A stretch of DNA of 43,964 bases, from assembly GCA_031415015.1 (NCBI GenBank), contig JANOQT010000054.1, forward strand, positions 1 to 43,964, given 5' to 3'. Positions 24,533 to 33,623 of the stretch are shown in pieces (position 1 is the stretch's first letter; each line of letters begins with the position of its first letter). The position numbers were made by a program, and so were the translations under genes. Under the pieces are notes generated by a model, which saw only the letters and a program-made list of their open reading frames with translations, made no database searches and was not told the origin of the DNA. Source of the DNA: JAUYQR01 sp031415015 (GTDB taxonomy: Bacteria > Pseudomonadota > Alphaproteobacteria > Rhodobacterales > Rhodobacteraceae).

Positions 24533-24534
24533 TT

Positions 24535-24550
24535 TTGCAACCGGTTGCAA
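24535..24550. promoter_or_regulatory. LacI-family operator in the divergent inositol promoter region
   Basis: TTGCAACCGGTTGCAA is a perfect 16 bp palindrome with the central CG typical of LacI-family operators. It sits between iolD (minus) and the dehydrogenase at 24573 (plus), so one site could control both operons. A second shorter palindrome, TCTTGCAAGA at 24512-24521, lies 26 bp away centre to centre and shares the TTGCAA core. The LacI-type regulator encoded at 27740-28738 is the natural ligand. Confidence 0.8.
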
Positions 24551-24572
24551 ACCCTTTTGAAGGATCGCTGAG

Positions 24573-25673
24573 ATGCGCCAGATCGGCATCGGAATTGTCG
24601 GTGGCGGCTATATGGGGAAAGCCCATTCGGTGGCCATGGCGGCGGTGGGCGCAGTGTTCGACACCGCGCTGCGGCCCCGGCTTGAGATGATTTGCGCCAC
24701 CTCGGACGCATCGGCTGAACGGTACCGCGCAGCCTACGGCTTTGCCCGGGCCACGGCTGATTGGCGGGTGCTGGTGGCGGACCCGAAGGTCGAGGCGGTG
24801 GTCATCGCGTCACCGCAGGAAACCCACCGCGCCATTGCCGAAGCGGCGTTCGCGCTGAAAAAGCCGGTGTTCTGCGAAAAGCCGCTGGGGGCGACGCTGA
24901 ACGACAGCCGCGCCATGGTGGCGGCGGCTGACGCGTCCGGTGCGGTCAACATGGTGGGGTTCAACTACATCCGCACCCCCGCCTCGCAGTTCGCCCGCGC
25001 CTTGGTGCAGCGCGGCGAGATCGGGGCGGTGACATGGTTTCGCGGCGAGCATACCGAAGACTTCGACGCCGATCCTGACAAGCCCGCCTCATGGCGGAAC
25101 TTTGGCGCGGCAAATGGCACGATGGGCGATCTGGCGCCGCACATGATCAACGCGGCGCTGGCGCTGATCGGGCCGATGGCGCGGCTGAGTGCGGATGTCG
25201 GCACCGTCCACAAGGCGCGACCGGGTAGCGCGGGGCGCGCACTGAACGACGACATCGGCCAGTTCATGTGCCGGTTTCAGAACGGCGCGATGGGTCATCT
25301 GTCGTTCAGCCGCGTCGCGATGGGGCGGAAGATGGGTTACGCCTATGAAATCACCGGTACCAAGGGGGCCATCCGTTTTGATCAGGAAGATCAGAATGCC
25401 CTGTGGCTGTACCGCGCGGATGACCCCGAAGGGATGCGCGGCTTTCGCAAGATTCTGACCGGACCCGAGCATCCGGATTATCTGGCCTTTTGTCAGGGGC
25501 CGGGGCATGGCACCGGCTATCAGGACCAGATCATCATCGAGGCGCGCGACTTTCTGCACGCCATTGCAACCGCAACTTCCGTCTGGCCGACATTTCACGA
25601 CGGGATGGAGGTCAACCGCATCATTGCGGCGGCCCATTCCTCGGCGGTATCAGGCACCTGGATTGATTTGTAA
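24573..25673 (+). CDS. Gfo/Idh/MocA family dehydrogenase, inositol-2-dehydrogenase-like
   Basis: Predicted 366 aa. The N-terminal Rossmann domain shows GIGIVGGGYMGKAHSVAM and VVIASPQETH, followed by the family signature CEKPLG with the catalytic Lys. The C-terminal domain has GDLAPHMINAAL, where the His completes the active site. The ATG at 24573 follows GAAGGATCGCTGAG. Given its place directly across from iolD, it most likely oxidises an inositol stereoisomer or a related cyclitol to an inosose with NAD(P). The exact isomer (myo-, scyllo- or D-chiro-) cannot be told. It is the first gene of a three-gene operon. Confidence 0.87.
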   Translation: MRQIGIGIVGGGYMGKAHSVAMAAVGAVFDTALRPRLEMICATSDASAERYRAAYGFARATADWRVLVADPKVEAVVIASPQETHRAIAEAAFALKKPVFCEKPLGATLNDSRAMVAAADASGAVNMVGFNYIRTPASQFARALVQRGEIGAVTWFRGEHTEDFDADPDKPASWRNFGAANGTMGDLAPHMINAALALIGPMARLSADVGTVHKARPGSAGRALNDDIGQFMCRFQNGAMGHLSFSRVAMGRKMGYAYEITGTKGAIRFDQEDQNALWLYRADDPEGMRGFRKILTGPEHPDYLAFCQGPGHGTGYQDQIIIEARDFLHAIATATSVWPTFHDGMEVNRIIAAAHSSAVSGTWIDL

Positions 25674-25686
25674 AAGGAACCCGACC

Positions 25687-26571
25687 GTGATCAAGATTGG
25701 CAATGCGCCCTGTTCCTGGGGCGTCGAATTCGCGGACGATCCGCGCAACCCCGACTGGCGCAGGGTGCTGTCCGACTGCGCGGCGGCGGGGTACAAGGGG
25801 ATCGAGCTGGGCCCCGTCGGCTTCATGCCCGAGGACCCCGCCGTGCTGGGCGCTGCGCTGGCCGAAAACGACCTGACGCTGATCGGCGGCGTGGTGTTCC
25901 GCCCGTTTCATGATGCCACCCTGTGGAACGAGGTCTGGGACGCAGCACAGCGCACCTGCACGGCGCTGGTGGCGCACGGCGCGCAGCATCTGGTGCTGAT
26001 CGACAGCATTTCGCCCCGCCGTGCCCCCACCGCCGGACGTGCCGCCGAGGCGGAACAGATGGCACCGGCGGAATGGTCGGGCTTTGTGGACCGCATTCGC
26101 CGGGTTGCGCAGCTTGGCGTCGATCACGGGCTGACCGTGGGCATTCACGCCCATGCCGCAGGGTTCATTGATTTCGAGCCGGAGCTGGAGCGGTTGTTGT
26201 CTGAGGTGGACGAGAGCCTGCTGAAAATCTGCTTTGACACCGGCCACCATTCCTATGCCGGTTATGACCCAGTGGCCTTCATGCGCCGTCATATCGGGCG
26301 GATTTCCTACATGCACTTCAAGGACATCGACCCTGTGGTCAAAGCGCGGGCCGTGGCCGACCGCACCGGGTTCTACGATGCCTGTGGGCAGGGGATTTTC
26401 TGCAACCTTGGCAAGGGTGACGTGGATTTCCCGGCGGTGCGGCAAATTCTGCTCGGCGCGGGATTTTCCGGCTGGTGCACTGTTGAACAGGACTGCGACC
26501 CCGCAGGCGGCACCTCCCCCATCGACGACGCGCGCGCCAACCGCGCCTATCTGTCCTCCATCGGCTTTTGA
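25687..26571 (+). CDS. IolE/IolI-type TIM-barrel enzyme (inosose dehydratase or isomerase)
   Basis: Predicted 294 aa. The GTG at 25687 is preceded by AAAAGGAACC and starts the conserved MIKIGNAPCSWGVEF; longer in-frame starts upstream lie inside the previous gene. It belongs to the sugar phosphate isomerase/epimerase (AP endonuclease 2) superfamily. Likely metal-site residues: Glu in YKGIELGPVG, CFDTGHHSYAG (Asp and His), YMHFKDID (His), and the late VEQDCD glutamate. Within an inositol cluster the probable reaction is dehydration of scyllo-inosose to diketo-inositol (IolE), since no other IolE is present here. Inosose isomerase (IolI) is the alternative. It lies 13 bp after the preceding dehydrogenase gene. 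Confidence 0.83.
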   Translation: MIKIGNAPCSWGVEFADDPRNPDWRRVLSDCAAAGYKGIELGPVGFMPEDPAVLGAALAENDLTLIGGVVFRPFHDATLWNEVWDAAQRTCTALVAHGAQHLVLIDSISPRRAPTAGRAAEAEQMAPAEWSGFVDRIRRVAQLGVDHGLTVGIHAHAAGFIDFEPELERLLSEVDESLLKICFDTGHHSYAGYDPVAFMRRHIGRISYMHFKDIDPVVKARAVADRTGFYDACGQGIFCNLGKGDVDFPAVRQILLGAGFSGWCTVEQDCDPAGGTSPIDDARANRAYLSSIGF

Positions 26572-26585
26572 GAAAGGCTTAGACC

Positions 26586-27743
26586 ATGAAACGACTGAAC
26601 TGGGGGATGATCGGCGGCGGCAAGGGCAGCCAGATCGGCCCGGCGCACCGGCTGGCGGCAGGGTTGGACGGGCTTTTCACCTTTGCCGCCGGCGCGCTGG
26701 ATCACGATCCGGCAGCGGGGCGCGAGTTTGGCCAGACGCTGGGCATCGCCGCAGACCGGTCTTACGGCGATTGGCGAGAAATGCTGGCGGGAGAGCGGGA
26801 CCGCCCGGACCGGGTTGATCTGGTAACGGTGGCGACGCCAAACTCGACGCATTACGAGATATCAAAGGCGTTTCTGGAAGCTGGTTTCAACGTGTTGTGC
26901 GAAAAGCCGATGACAGTGACCGAGGCGGAGGCGGAGGATCTGGTCCTGACCGCCCGCGCGGCAGGGCGCATCTGTGCGGTGAACTACGGCTATACCGGTT
27001 ATGCGCTGGTGCGGCACATGCGGGCGATGGTGGCGCGGGGCGATTTGGGTAAAGTCCGGCTTGTGGTGGCGGAATTTGCCCACGGCCACCATGCCGATGC
27101 CGCCGATGCCGACAATCCTCGGGTGCGCTGGCGCTATGATCCGGCACAGGCGGGCGTGTCGGCGCAGTTTGCGGACTGCGGGATTCACGCGCTGCACATG
27201 GCCAGTTTTGTGACCGGGCAGGAGGTTGCGCGTTTGTCGGCAGACTTTGTGTCCTGTCTGCCAGTCCGGGTGTTGGAAGATGACGCGATGGTCAATTTCC
27301 GCATGGACGGCGGCGCGGTCGGACGGCTTTGGACCTCGTCCGTCGCTATCGGGCGGCAGCATGGCCTGACGTTGCAGGTGTTTGGCGAAACCGGCGGGCT
27401 TCGCTGGTCGCAGGAACAGCCGAACCAGTTGTTCTACATGCCACTGGGCCAACGCCTGCAGGTGATCGAGCGGGGCGAGGGCGATCTGTCGCCGGAAGCG
27501 GACCGCGCCTCGCGCGTGACGGTCGGGCATGCCGAAGGGATGCCGCTGGCCTTTGGCAACATCTACCGCGATCTGGCGGAAAGCTTGCTGGCGGGCCGGG
27601 AAAACCGCGTGCCCGACCCGGCGATTTCGCTGTTTCCGACGGCTGCGGATGGTCTGCGATCCATTGCAGCGATCCATTCTGCGGTGGCTTCGGCAAAGGC
27701 ACAGGGCGAATGGGTGGATGCGCGGCCAATGCTGTTCCGCTAG
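26586..27743 (+). CDS. Second Gfo/Idh/MocA family dehydrogenase of the inositol island
   Basis: Predicted 385 aa, only distantly similar to the dehydrogenase at 24573. It shows NWGMIGGGKGSQIGPAHR at the nucleotide-binding turn, VTVATPNSTHYE, CEKPMTVTEAEAEDL with the catalytic Lys, and FADCGIHALHMASFVTG with the active-site His. The GSQIGPAHR type of glycine loop belongs to a different Gfo/Idh/MocA branch than classical IolG. It may handle a second cyclitol isomer or a sugar. The ATG at 26586 follows GAAAGGC. Its TAG stop overlaps the stop of the convergent LacI gene (CTAG). Confidence 0.85.
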   Translation: MKRLNWGMIGGGKGSQIGPAHRLAAGLDGLFTFAAGALDHDPAAGREFGQTLGIAADRSYGDWREMLAGERDRPDRVDLVTVATPNSTHYEISKAFLEAGFNVLCEKPMTVTEAEAEDLVLTARAAGRICAVNYGYTGYALVRHMRAMVARGDLGKVRLVVAEFAHGHHADAADADNPRVRWRYDPAQAGVSAQFADCGIHALHMASFVTGQEVARLSADFVSCLPVRVLEDDAMVNFRMDGGAVGRLWTSSVAIGRQHGLTLQVFGETGGLRWSQEQPNQLFYMPLGQRLQVIERGEGDLSPEADRASRVTVGHAEGMPLAFGNIYRDLAESLLAGRENRVPDPAISLFPTAADGLRSIAAIHSAVASAKAQGEWVDARPMLFR

Positions 27744-28738
27744 GGCAAGGGTCTGAGCGTGCCACGTTCGACAATGTGACACGGAAAGAGCAGGGCCCCG
27801 GGCAGGCGTCCGGGGTCTGCAAAGCTGGCGACCATCAGGTCAATCGACGCGCGGACGATTTTCTCGAAGGGCTGATGAATGGTGGTCAGGTTGATGTTGG
27901 CCCAAGCCGACATCTCCATATCGTTCAGGCCGATCAGGCCGACGTCGCCGGGCACGTGCAGTCCGGCCTGCTGCAAGGCCGACAGGGCCCCGATGGACAG
28001 GACGTCATCGCCGCAAAAGTAAGCGTCGGCATGCGGAAGTTGCAGCAACCGCGTCATTTCGCTGCGCCCGTCGTCAAAGCTGTAGCTGCCCGCAAAACTG
28101 ACCGTGGTCTGGACGGCGGGATCGCCATTGGCGAAACTTAGAAACCCGGCGAGCCGGTCCTGTGTCGTCGAGGCGCGTTCGGGACCGCCCAGAAAGCCGA
28201 TACGGCGATAGCCACGTGCGATCAGCGTTTCAGCTGCCATCCGTCCCGCAAGAACGTTGTCGATCCCGACCACATGCACATCTGGTTCGGCGGTCGCACG
28301 ACCAAACGCGTGGACGACCGGCATCCCCGCATCGCGGAAGGCGCGCGCAAAACCGTCGGCGACATGCGAGGATGCAACGATCACGCCATCCACAGAGTAT
28401 TGCTGCAGAAGTTTGACTGACCTGGCGGGATCAAGCTCGTCCGACAGGTTGACCAGCAAGGGGCGCAGGCCTTGTTCCTGCAAACCCCGGGTGAACAGAT
28501 CGAAGATCCGCAGAAAAACCGGGTTGTGAAAGTTGTTGGACACGAGGCCGACAAGCCTTGTCTTCTTCGTGGTCAGACTGCGCGCCAGCATGTTCGGGCT
28601 GTAGCCCAGTTCTGTTGCGGCCTTTTCAACCTTTGCGCGGGTTTTCGCGGAAACGGATGCGCCGTCCGTGAAAGACCGCGAAACCGCGGCGCGTGAGACG
28701 CCCGCCCGCTGGGCCACATCTTTCAGGGTGATCGCCAT
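27740..28738 (-). CDS. LacI-family transcriptional regulator, probable repressor of the inositol operons
   Basis: Predicted 332 aa. The helix-turn-helix lies at about 4-24 (TLKDVAQRAGVSRAAVSRSF), then the hinge helix (YSPNMLARSL), then a periplasmic-binding-protein-like effector domain with VGLVSNNFHNPVF, DGVIVASS, IGFLGGPERASTTQDRLAGF and LIGLNDMEMSAW. It should bind the TTGCAACCGGTTGCAA palindrome at 24535-24550 and release it on binding an inositol catabolite, by analogy with the family. Many alphaproteobacteria instead control iol genes with an RpiR- or GntR-type IolR. The gene converges on the second dehydrogenase gene. Confidence 0.92.
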   Translation of the reverse strand: MAITLKDVAQRAGVSRAAVSRSFTDGASVSAKTRAKVEKAATELGYSPNMLARSLTTKKTRLVGLVSNNFHNPVFLRIFDLFTRGLQEQGLRPLLVNLSDELDPARSVKLLQQYSVDGVIVASSHVADGFARAFRDAGMPVVHAFGRATAEPDVHVVGIDNVLAGRMAAETLIARGYRRIGFLGGPERASTTQDRLAGFLSFANGDPAVQTTVSFAGSYSFDDGRSEMTRLLQLPHADAYFCGDDVLSIGALSALQQAGLHVPGDVGLIGLNDMEMSAWANINLTTIHQPFEKIVRASIDLMVASFADPGRLPGALLFPCHIVERGTLRPLP

Positions 28739-28861
28739 CCAGTTCTTAACCTTTCGATTTCCAACGGCACATTTTACATGCGCGGGCGCGTTTGTCGTGG
28801 AATGATCCTGAACGGGTCTGATGATTTTCGACCAAGCCTGTGGGACATGCCCTTGGCAGCG

Positions 28862-29209
28862 TCAGGTCGATGACGCCGACTCTGATTGGTCGGGCGGGCA
28901 GAACGCCTGCTGCAGGGCGCGAATGATGATCACCGTTTCCGGGCGGCCAAGAACGTAGCGGATACTTCTGCCGTTGCGATGCGCGACAACAAGGCCTTCT
29001 GCCCGCAACCGCATCAACTGTTGAGAGACAGCGGATTGACTGAGGCCGAGAATTGCCCCGATCTCGCCGACTGTGCGTCCGCCGTTGACCAGAAGGCACA
29101 TGATCTCAAGCCGCCCCTCATGGGCGAGCAGTTTCAGGAACGACGTAGCCCGGCCAACCGCCAGATGGGGCGAAGCCTGTTCTGCAGTGAGGAATTGTTC
29201 ATTCGTCAT
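28862..29209 (-). CDS. ArsR-family persulfide sensor, SqrR/BigR-type repressor
   Basis: Predicted 115 aa winged-helix protein. The DNA-recognition region reads TVGEIGAILGLSQSAVSQQLMRLR and the wing GLVVAHRNGRSIRYVL. Two cysteines only: Cys38 in LEIMCLL and Cys104 in AFCPPDQ. A pair 66 residues apart in these two positions is the hallmark of the SqrR/BigR group, where persulfides join the two cysteines by a polysulfide bridge and release DNA; in Rhodobacter capsulatus SqrR the pair is Cys41/Cys107. Metal-binding motifs of classical ArsR (CVC) are absent. It is the last gene of the sqr operon, overlapping the pump gene by ATGA, so it would control its own level. Confidence 0.9.
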   Translation of the reverse strand: MTNEQFLTAEQASPHLAVGRATSFLKLLAHEGRLEIMCLLVNGGRTVGEIGAILGLSQSAVSQQLMRLRAEGLVVAHRNGRSIRYVLGRPETVIIIRALQQAFCPPDQSESASST

Positions 29210-32200
29210 GCCGGAGCGTCCAGTTTCGCAAGAATTGGTTCACCCCGGACTGTGACGTAGATCGCAGGGATGACAAGCACTGTCAGAATCGTGGACGACA
29301 GCAAGCCGAACAGCAATGAGATCGCAAGGCCCTGAAAGATCGGGTCTGACAGAATTGTCACCGCACCGATCATCGCAGCTAGTGCGGTCAGAAGGATTGG
29401 CTTGAAGCGGATTGCGCCGGCTGCCAGCAAAACGTCAAGCATCGGGCGGCCAGAATCCTGTTCATGGCGGATGAAGTCCACAAGCAGGATGGAGTTGCGC
29501 ACGATGATGCCAGCAAGCGCGATGAAGCCGATCATGGATGTCGCCGAAAACGGCGCGTTGAAAAGCCAGTGCCCCACCAGAATGCCGATCAGGGTCAGAG
29601 GTACCGGCGTAAGAACCACGAGCGGCAGCTTGAAGGACCCGAACTGCATCACGACCAGGATGTAAATGCCGACCAGCGCCACGCCGAAGGCAGCCCCCAT
29701 GTCGCGGAAAGTGACCCAGGTCACGTCCCATTCGCCGTCCCACAACAGGACAGGGGCTGCAGTGTCATCCGGCTGACCGTGCTGAACGATTTTTGGCTTT
29801 GGCACATCGCCCCAGTCCGCGTCTGCTATGGCGCGGCTGACGGCGATCTGGCCGTAGAGCGGCGCTTCGTATGCGCCGGCAAGTTCGGCGGTGACCATCT
29901 CGGCGGGTTTGCCGTTATGCCGGAATATTGGGAACGAGGCGGTCTCGGAGGTGATGTTGACCACATCGCCCAGCTCGATGACCGAGCGGTCGCCGGGAAG
30001 AAGATTGGCAGGAACCGGCGTTGCAAGGGCGCGTTCGTCAATCACGCGGTCGGCCTTGGACGGGGCAAGATGGATGGCGATGGGGGCGCGCCCGTCAGCG
30101 CGGTGGGAATAGCCCACTGTCGCCCCACCATAGAGCAGCGCAATCGTACCGTAGACATCGGCGGGTTCAACTTTGTGGAAATCCAGGTTCGCATCGTCGA
30201 GCGTCAGCCGGAGTCGCGGTGCAGGGCTGCCGAAGCTGTCGTCGATATCGACGATGTAGGGAACCGAGGCAAATGCATCGCGCACCTTGCTGGCGACGGC
30301 ACGGCGGGTTTCGGCATCCGGGCCATAAATCTCGGCCAGCAGCGTGGCCATCACCGGCGGGCCCGGTGGAGGTTCGACCACCTTGACAGCAGCGCCGTCC
30401 GGCAGTGAAAGTGCCGAGATACGTTCGCGTATTTCCAGCGCTATCGTGTGGCTTTCGCGCGACCGTTCGCCCTTTGGCAAAAGGTTCACCTGAAGATCGC
30501 CCATCTGTGGCTCTGAGCGCAAGTAGTAGTGGCGGACAAGCCCGTTGAAGTTGAAGGGCGCAGCGGTTCCGGCATGAGACTGGATTGCGGCAATTTCGGG
30601 GATCGGTGCAAGGATCGCCGCAAGGTCGGCAAGCGTGCGGCCAGTCTCTTCGACCGAGGTGCCGCGCGGCATGTCGAGAACGACCGCCAGCTCGGATTTG
30701 TTGTCGATGGGAAGAAGCTTCACCGTGACGGCACCGGTGTACAGAAAACCCATCGAGCCGATTGTCAAAGCAAGCACGCTCAGCAAGAAGGCCCAGGAAC
30801 GCCCACGAGAAACGAGGACCGGGCGCGCTATGGTGCGATACAGACGGCCCAGCATCCCGCCGTCGTCCACTTCGGCGGCGTGACCCGTGCCGGAATGCGC
30901 CTTGCCGAGTTTCAGCATCAGCCAAGGCGTAATCATGACGGCCACGAAGAACGAGAACACCATTGCGGCCGACGCATTGGCGGGGATGGGGCTCATGTAG
31001 GGACCCATCATTCCTGATACGAACAGCATGGGCAGAAGGGCCACGACCACGGTGAGGGTTGCGACGATGGTCGGGTTGCCGACCTCGCTTACCGCATCTA
31101 TTGCGGCGGCGCGGCGGCTGCGACCGTCCTGCATTCCCCAGTGGCGGGCAATGTTTTCGATAACCACGATGGCGTCGTCGACAAGGATGCCGATGGAAAA
31201 GATCAGCGCGAAAAGGCTGACGCGGTTCAGCGTGTAGCCCATCAGATTGGCGGCAAAGAGCGTCAGCAGGATCGTCACGGGGATGACGATCAGCACCACC
31301 AGCGCCTCGCGCCAGCCGATGGCAACCCAGACAAGCGCCACGATGGACAGCGTGGCAAGGCCAAGGTGAAACAGGAGTTCGTTGGCCTTTTCATCTGCAG
31401 TCTCACCGTAGTCGCGGGTGATGTGAACCTTCAGGCCAGCGGGGATCAGGGTACCTTCCAGCCGTTCGATGGCGTTGCGGATTTCTTCTCCGATCGTTAC
31501 GGCATTGGCCCCCGGACGCTTGGCGATGGCAAGCGAGACTGCGGGCACGCGCGAAAATCCAGCTTCTGTCCGGTCCAGCTGAAAAACCCGGGCCTCGGAC
31601 GTATCGGTGGCAAGGGTCACCTCGGCCACATCGCGCACGTAGACGGGGCGGCCGTCGCGGGTGGTGACAAGCAGGTTCTGGATCTCGGTCAGATCAACCA
31701 GCGTGCGACCGGCGGTCAGGCCGATCTGGCGACCGTCCTCGCGAATGGTCCCGACCGAAAAGCTGCGGTTCGCACCTTCGACCTTGGCGGCAAGGGCCTG
31801 AAGCGTCAGACCTGCCTGCGCCAGTCGCTCGGGGTCGGGGCGAATGCGGATTTCCTCAGGCGTCTCGCCCACAATATAGGTCAGCCCGATATCCGGAAGC
31901 GATGCAATTGCCGTCTGTACCTCGTGCGCGACACGGGTCAGATCGGCGGAGGTCCAGCGGTCTGCCACCTCTGCGCTGGGTGCCAGCGTCAGCACCATGA
32001 TGGCGACGTCGTCAATGCCACGACCGACGACAAGTGGTTCGGGTATGCCTGTCGGGATGCGATCCATGTTGGCGCGCACCTTTTCATGGATCCGCAAGAT
32101 TGCGGCATCTGACGAGGTGCCCACCTCGAACCGCGCCGTCACCATCACACCGTCATCTTGCGTCTGCGAATAGACATGCTCGACGCCGGGGATGGACTTG

Positions 32201-32439
32201 ACGATGGTTTCCAACGGTTCGGTGATCAGCTTCACGGCGTCTTCGGCCCGCAGCCCGTCCGCGCGGACATGGATATCGACCATCGGGACGGAAATCTGCG
32301 GCTCTTCCTCGCGGGGCAGGGTGATCAGCGCAACGACCCCAAGCAGCAGGGCTGCAACCAGCGCAAGCGGCGTCAGTGGCGAGGAGATGAAGAAGGCGGT
32401 CAGCGCGCCTGCGATGCCGCGTTTGGCGGGGGGTGTCAT
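29206..32439 (-). CDS. RND-family efflux transporter permease
   Basis: Predicted 1077 aa, with the twelve-helix, two-porter-loop layout of the AcrB/CusA/MdtB superfamily. Motifs: LPREEEPQI and VSVPMVDI near residues 45-60, SIGILVDDAIVVIEN (about 413-427, the proton-relay Asp pair of helix 4), and late membrane segments including LVVLTPVPLTLIG and FIALAGIIVRNSILLVDF. It should form the inner-membrane part of a tripartite pump with the adaptor encoded just upstream; no outer-membrane channel gene is present here. The substrate cannot be read from sequence. Co-transcription with sulfide:quinone oxidoreductase and a persulfide sensor suggests export of a sulfur compound or repair of sulfide stress damage. 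Confidence 0.93.
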   Translation of the reverse strand: MTPPAKRGIAGALTAFFISSPLTPLALVAALLLGVVALITLPREEEPQISVPMVDIHVRADGLRAEDAVKLITEPLETIVKSIPGVEHVYSQTQDDGVMVTARFEVGTSSDAAILRIHEKVRANMDRIPTGIPEPLVVGRGIDDVAIMVLTLAPSAEVADRWTSADLTRVAHEVQTAIASLPDIGLTYIVGETPEEIRIRPDPERLAQAGLTLQALAAKVEGANRSFSVGTIREDGRQIGLTAGRTLVDLTEIQNLLVTTRDGRPVYVRDVAEVTLATDTSEARVFQLDRTEAGFSRVPAVSLAIAKRPGANAVTIGEEIRNAIERLEGTLIPAGLKVHITRDYGETADEKANELLFHLGLATLSIVALVWVAIGWREALVVLIVIPVTILLTLFAANLMGYTLNRVSLFALIFSIGILVDDAIVVIENIARHWGMQDGRSRRAAAIDAVSEVGNPTIVATLTVVVALLPMLFVSGMMGPYMSPIPANASAAMVFSFFVAVMITPWLMLKLGKAHSGTGHAAEVDDGGMLGRLYRTIARPVLVSRGRSWAFLLSVLALTIGSMGFLYTGAVTVKLLPIDNKSELAVVLDMPRGTSVEETGRTLADLAAILAPIPEIAAIQSHAGTAAPFNFNGLVRHYYLRSEPQMGDLQVNLLPKGERSRESHTIALEIRERISALSLPDGAAVKVVEPPPGPPVMATLLAEIYGPDAETRRAVASKVRDAFASVPYIVDIDDSFGSPAPRLRLTLDDANLDFHKVEPADVYGTIALLYGGATVGYSHRADGRAPIAIHLAPSKADRVIDERALATPVPANLLPGDRSVIELGDVVNITSETASFPIFRHNGKPAEMVTAELAGAYEAPLYGQIAVSRAIADADWGDVPKPKIVQHGQPDDTAAPVLLWDGEWDVTWVTFRDMGAAFGVALVGIYILVVMQFGSFKLPLVVLTPVPLTLIGILVGHWLFNAPFSATSMIGFIALAGIIVRNSILLVDFIRHEQDSGRPMLDVLLAAGAIRFKPILLTALAAMIGAVTILSDPIFQGLAISLLFGLLSSTILTVLVIPAIYVTVRGEPILAKLDAPA

Positions 32440-33413
32440 GGCACGATGACCATGTCGCCGCTGCGCAGGCCGGACAGGATTTCAACCAGGGGGCCTTTGG
32501 CGGTGGTCACTATCGCGCCCGGCACGACCGCGACCGAACGCGTGACATCGCCCGCCACAACGTTGACCAGATCAAGACCCGCGCTGCGTTGAACCGCCGC
32601 CTCTGGAACGGCGAGGGTCAGGCGTGTCCCGATCTGGACACGGACAAGGACACGTTGGCCGATGAAGGTGTCCGGCAAGCCTTCGACAGCGACATCGACC
32701 GTGACGCGACCATTTTCGATCAGCGGGAAGATCTTCTCAACTTTGCCCTGGCGCGGTGCGGCGTCGTCGCCGATGTCAACTGCCGCGCCAACGATCAGTC
32801 CTTCAGCGTGCCGCTCGGGGATCGCAAGGCGCAGGAAGACGTTTCCGCCGGCAATGGCTGCAACCGCTTCGCCTGCCATCACAACTTCGCCCAGTCGGGT
32901 CGGGACCGACAAGACGCGACCGGCTGACGGGGCGATCACGTCGCCTTCGGCCATCTGTTGAAGGATCACTGCCCGGCCCGATTCAAGTTCGGCCACCGCA
33001 TTGCGCGCCACAGTCAGACTGGTGCGGATCCGGTCCACGGCCTGAGTGGTGGTCGCGCCGCGGTCGAGAAGGGCTTCGCTGCGTGTCAGTTCGGCCTGGG
33101 CGTTTTCAAGCTCCGACTTCGCGGCAGCAAGGCGGGCATCGGCGGCAACCAGTTGCAGGTCAAGTTTTTCATCCACGATCCTGGCAATTACTTGTCCAGC
33201 TTCAACCGTGTCGCCTTCGGAAATGTCGAGCGCGGTGACCGTGCCGCCGATCCTGCTGCGGGCAGGCACAACAAAACGGCTTTCGATCTGGCCGAACAGG
33301 GCTTTTGTTTCGGTCACTTTGACGGGCGTGAGCATCATTTCGGCGGCAAGGGCGGGGCCCGTTGCGGCCAGAAGGCTCAGGAAGACCAACTTGCGGATGG
33401 CTGGCATGATCAT
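32436..33413 (-). CDS. RND periplasmic adaptor (membrane fusion protein, HlyD/AcrA type)
   Basis: Predicted 325 aa with an N-terminal Sec signal (IRKLVFLSLLAATGPALAAE, cleavage after ALA). The order is an N-terminal barrel strand, half lipoyl (RSRIGGTVTALDISEGDTVEAGQ), a helical hairpin at about 85-145 (coiled coil with AKSELENAQAELTRSEALL), the second half lipoyl (VIAPSAGRVLSVPTRLGEVV) and a beta-barrel. It should link the RND permease to an outer-membrane channel. The ATG at 33413 follows GGGACCG; MPAIR two codons later is an alternative start. It overlaps the permease gene by 4 bp. Confidence 0.9.
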   Translation of the reverse strand: MIMPAIRKLVFLSLLAATGPALAAEMMLTPVKVTETKALFGQIESRFVVPARSRIGGTVTALDISEGDTVEAGQVIARIVDEKLDLQLVAADARLAAAKSELENAQAELTRSEALLDRGATTTQAVDRIRTSLTVARNAVAELESGRAVILQQMAEGDVIAPSAGRVLSVPTRLGEVVMAGEAVAAIAGGNVFLRLAIPERHAEGLIVGAAVDIGDDAAPRQGKVEKIFPLIENGRVTVDVAVEGLPDTFIGQRVLVRVQIGTRLTLAVPEAAVQRSAGLDLVNVVAGDVTRSVAVVPGAIVTTAKGPLVEILSGLRSGDMVIVP

Positions 33414-33422
33414 CGGTCCCGT

Positions 33423-33623
33423 TCAGCTCGCTTTGCCATCGCCGAGGCCAAGCTTGCGGAAGATCGCGGCGGCAGGGCAGAAGCCGGTGAAGGCCGACTG
33501 CAACAGGTTCGCCCCGACAAAGCCCGTCAGCGCCAGGAAATAGGGCGTGACTGCCCACGCGAGCAGCAGCGACATCAGCACCATGAAGCCTGCAAAGGCG
33601 GTTACAGCTTGATTGACGGTCAT
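33423..33623 (-). CDS. DUF2892 (YgaP-type) small membrane protein
   Basis: Predicted 66 aa. Two hydrophobic segments (FAGFMVLMSLLLAWAVTPYF and FLALTGFVGANLLQSAFTGF) are followed by a GFCPAAAIFRKLG motif, the mark of the DUF2892 family also found fused to rhodanese in YgaP. These proteins recur beside sulfur-transfer and sulfide-oxidising genes, which fits its position directly behind sqr (4 bp overlap) and in front of the adaptor gene. Function not established. Confidence 0.85.
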   Translation of the reverse strand: MTVNQAVTAFAGFMVLMSLLLAWAVTPYFLALTGFVGANLLQSAFTGFCPAAAIFRKLGLGDGKAS

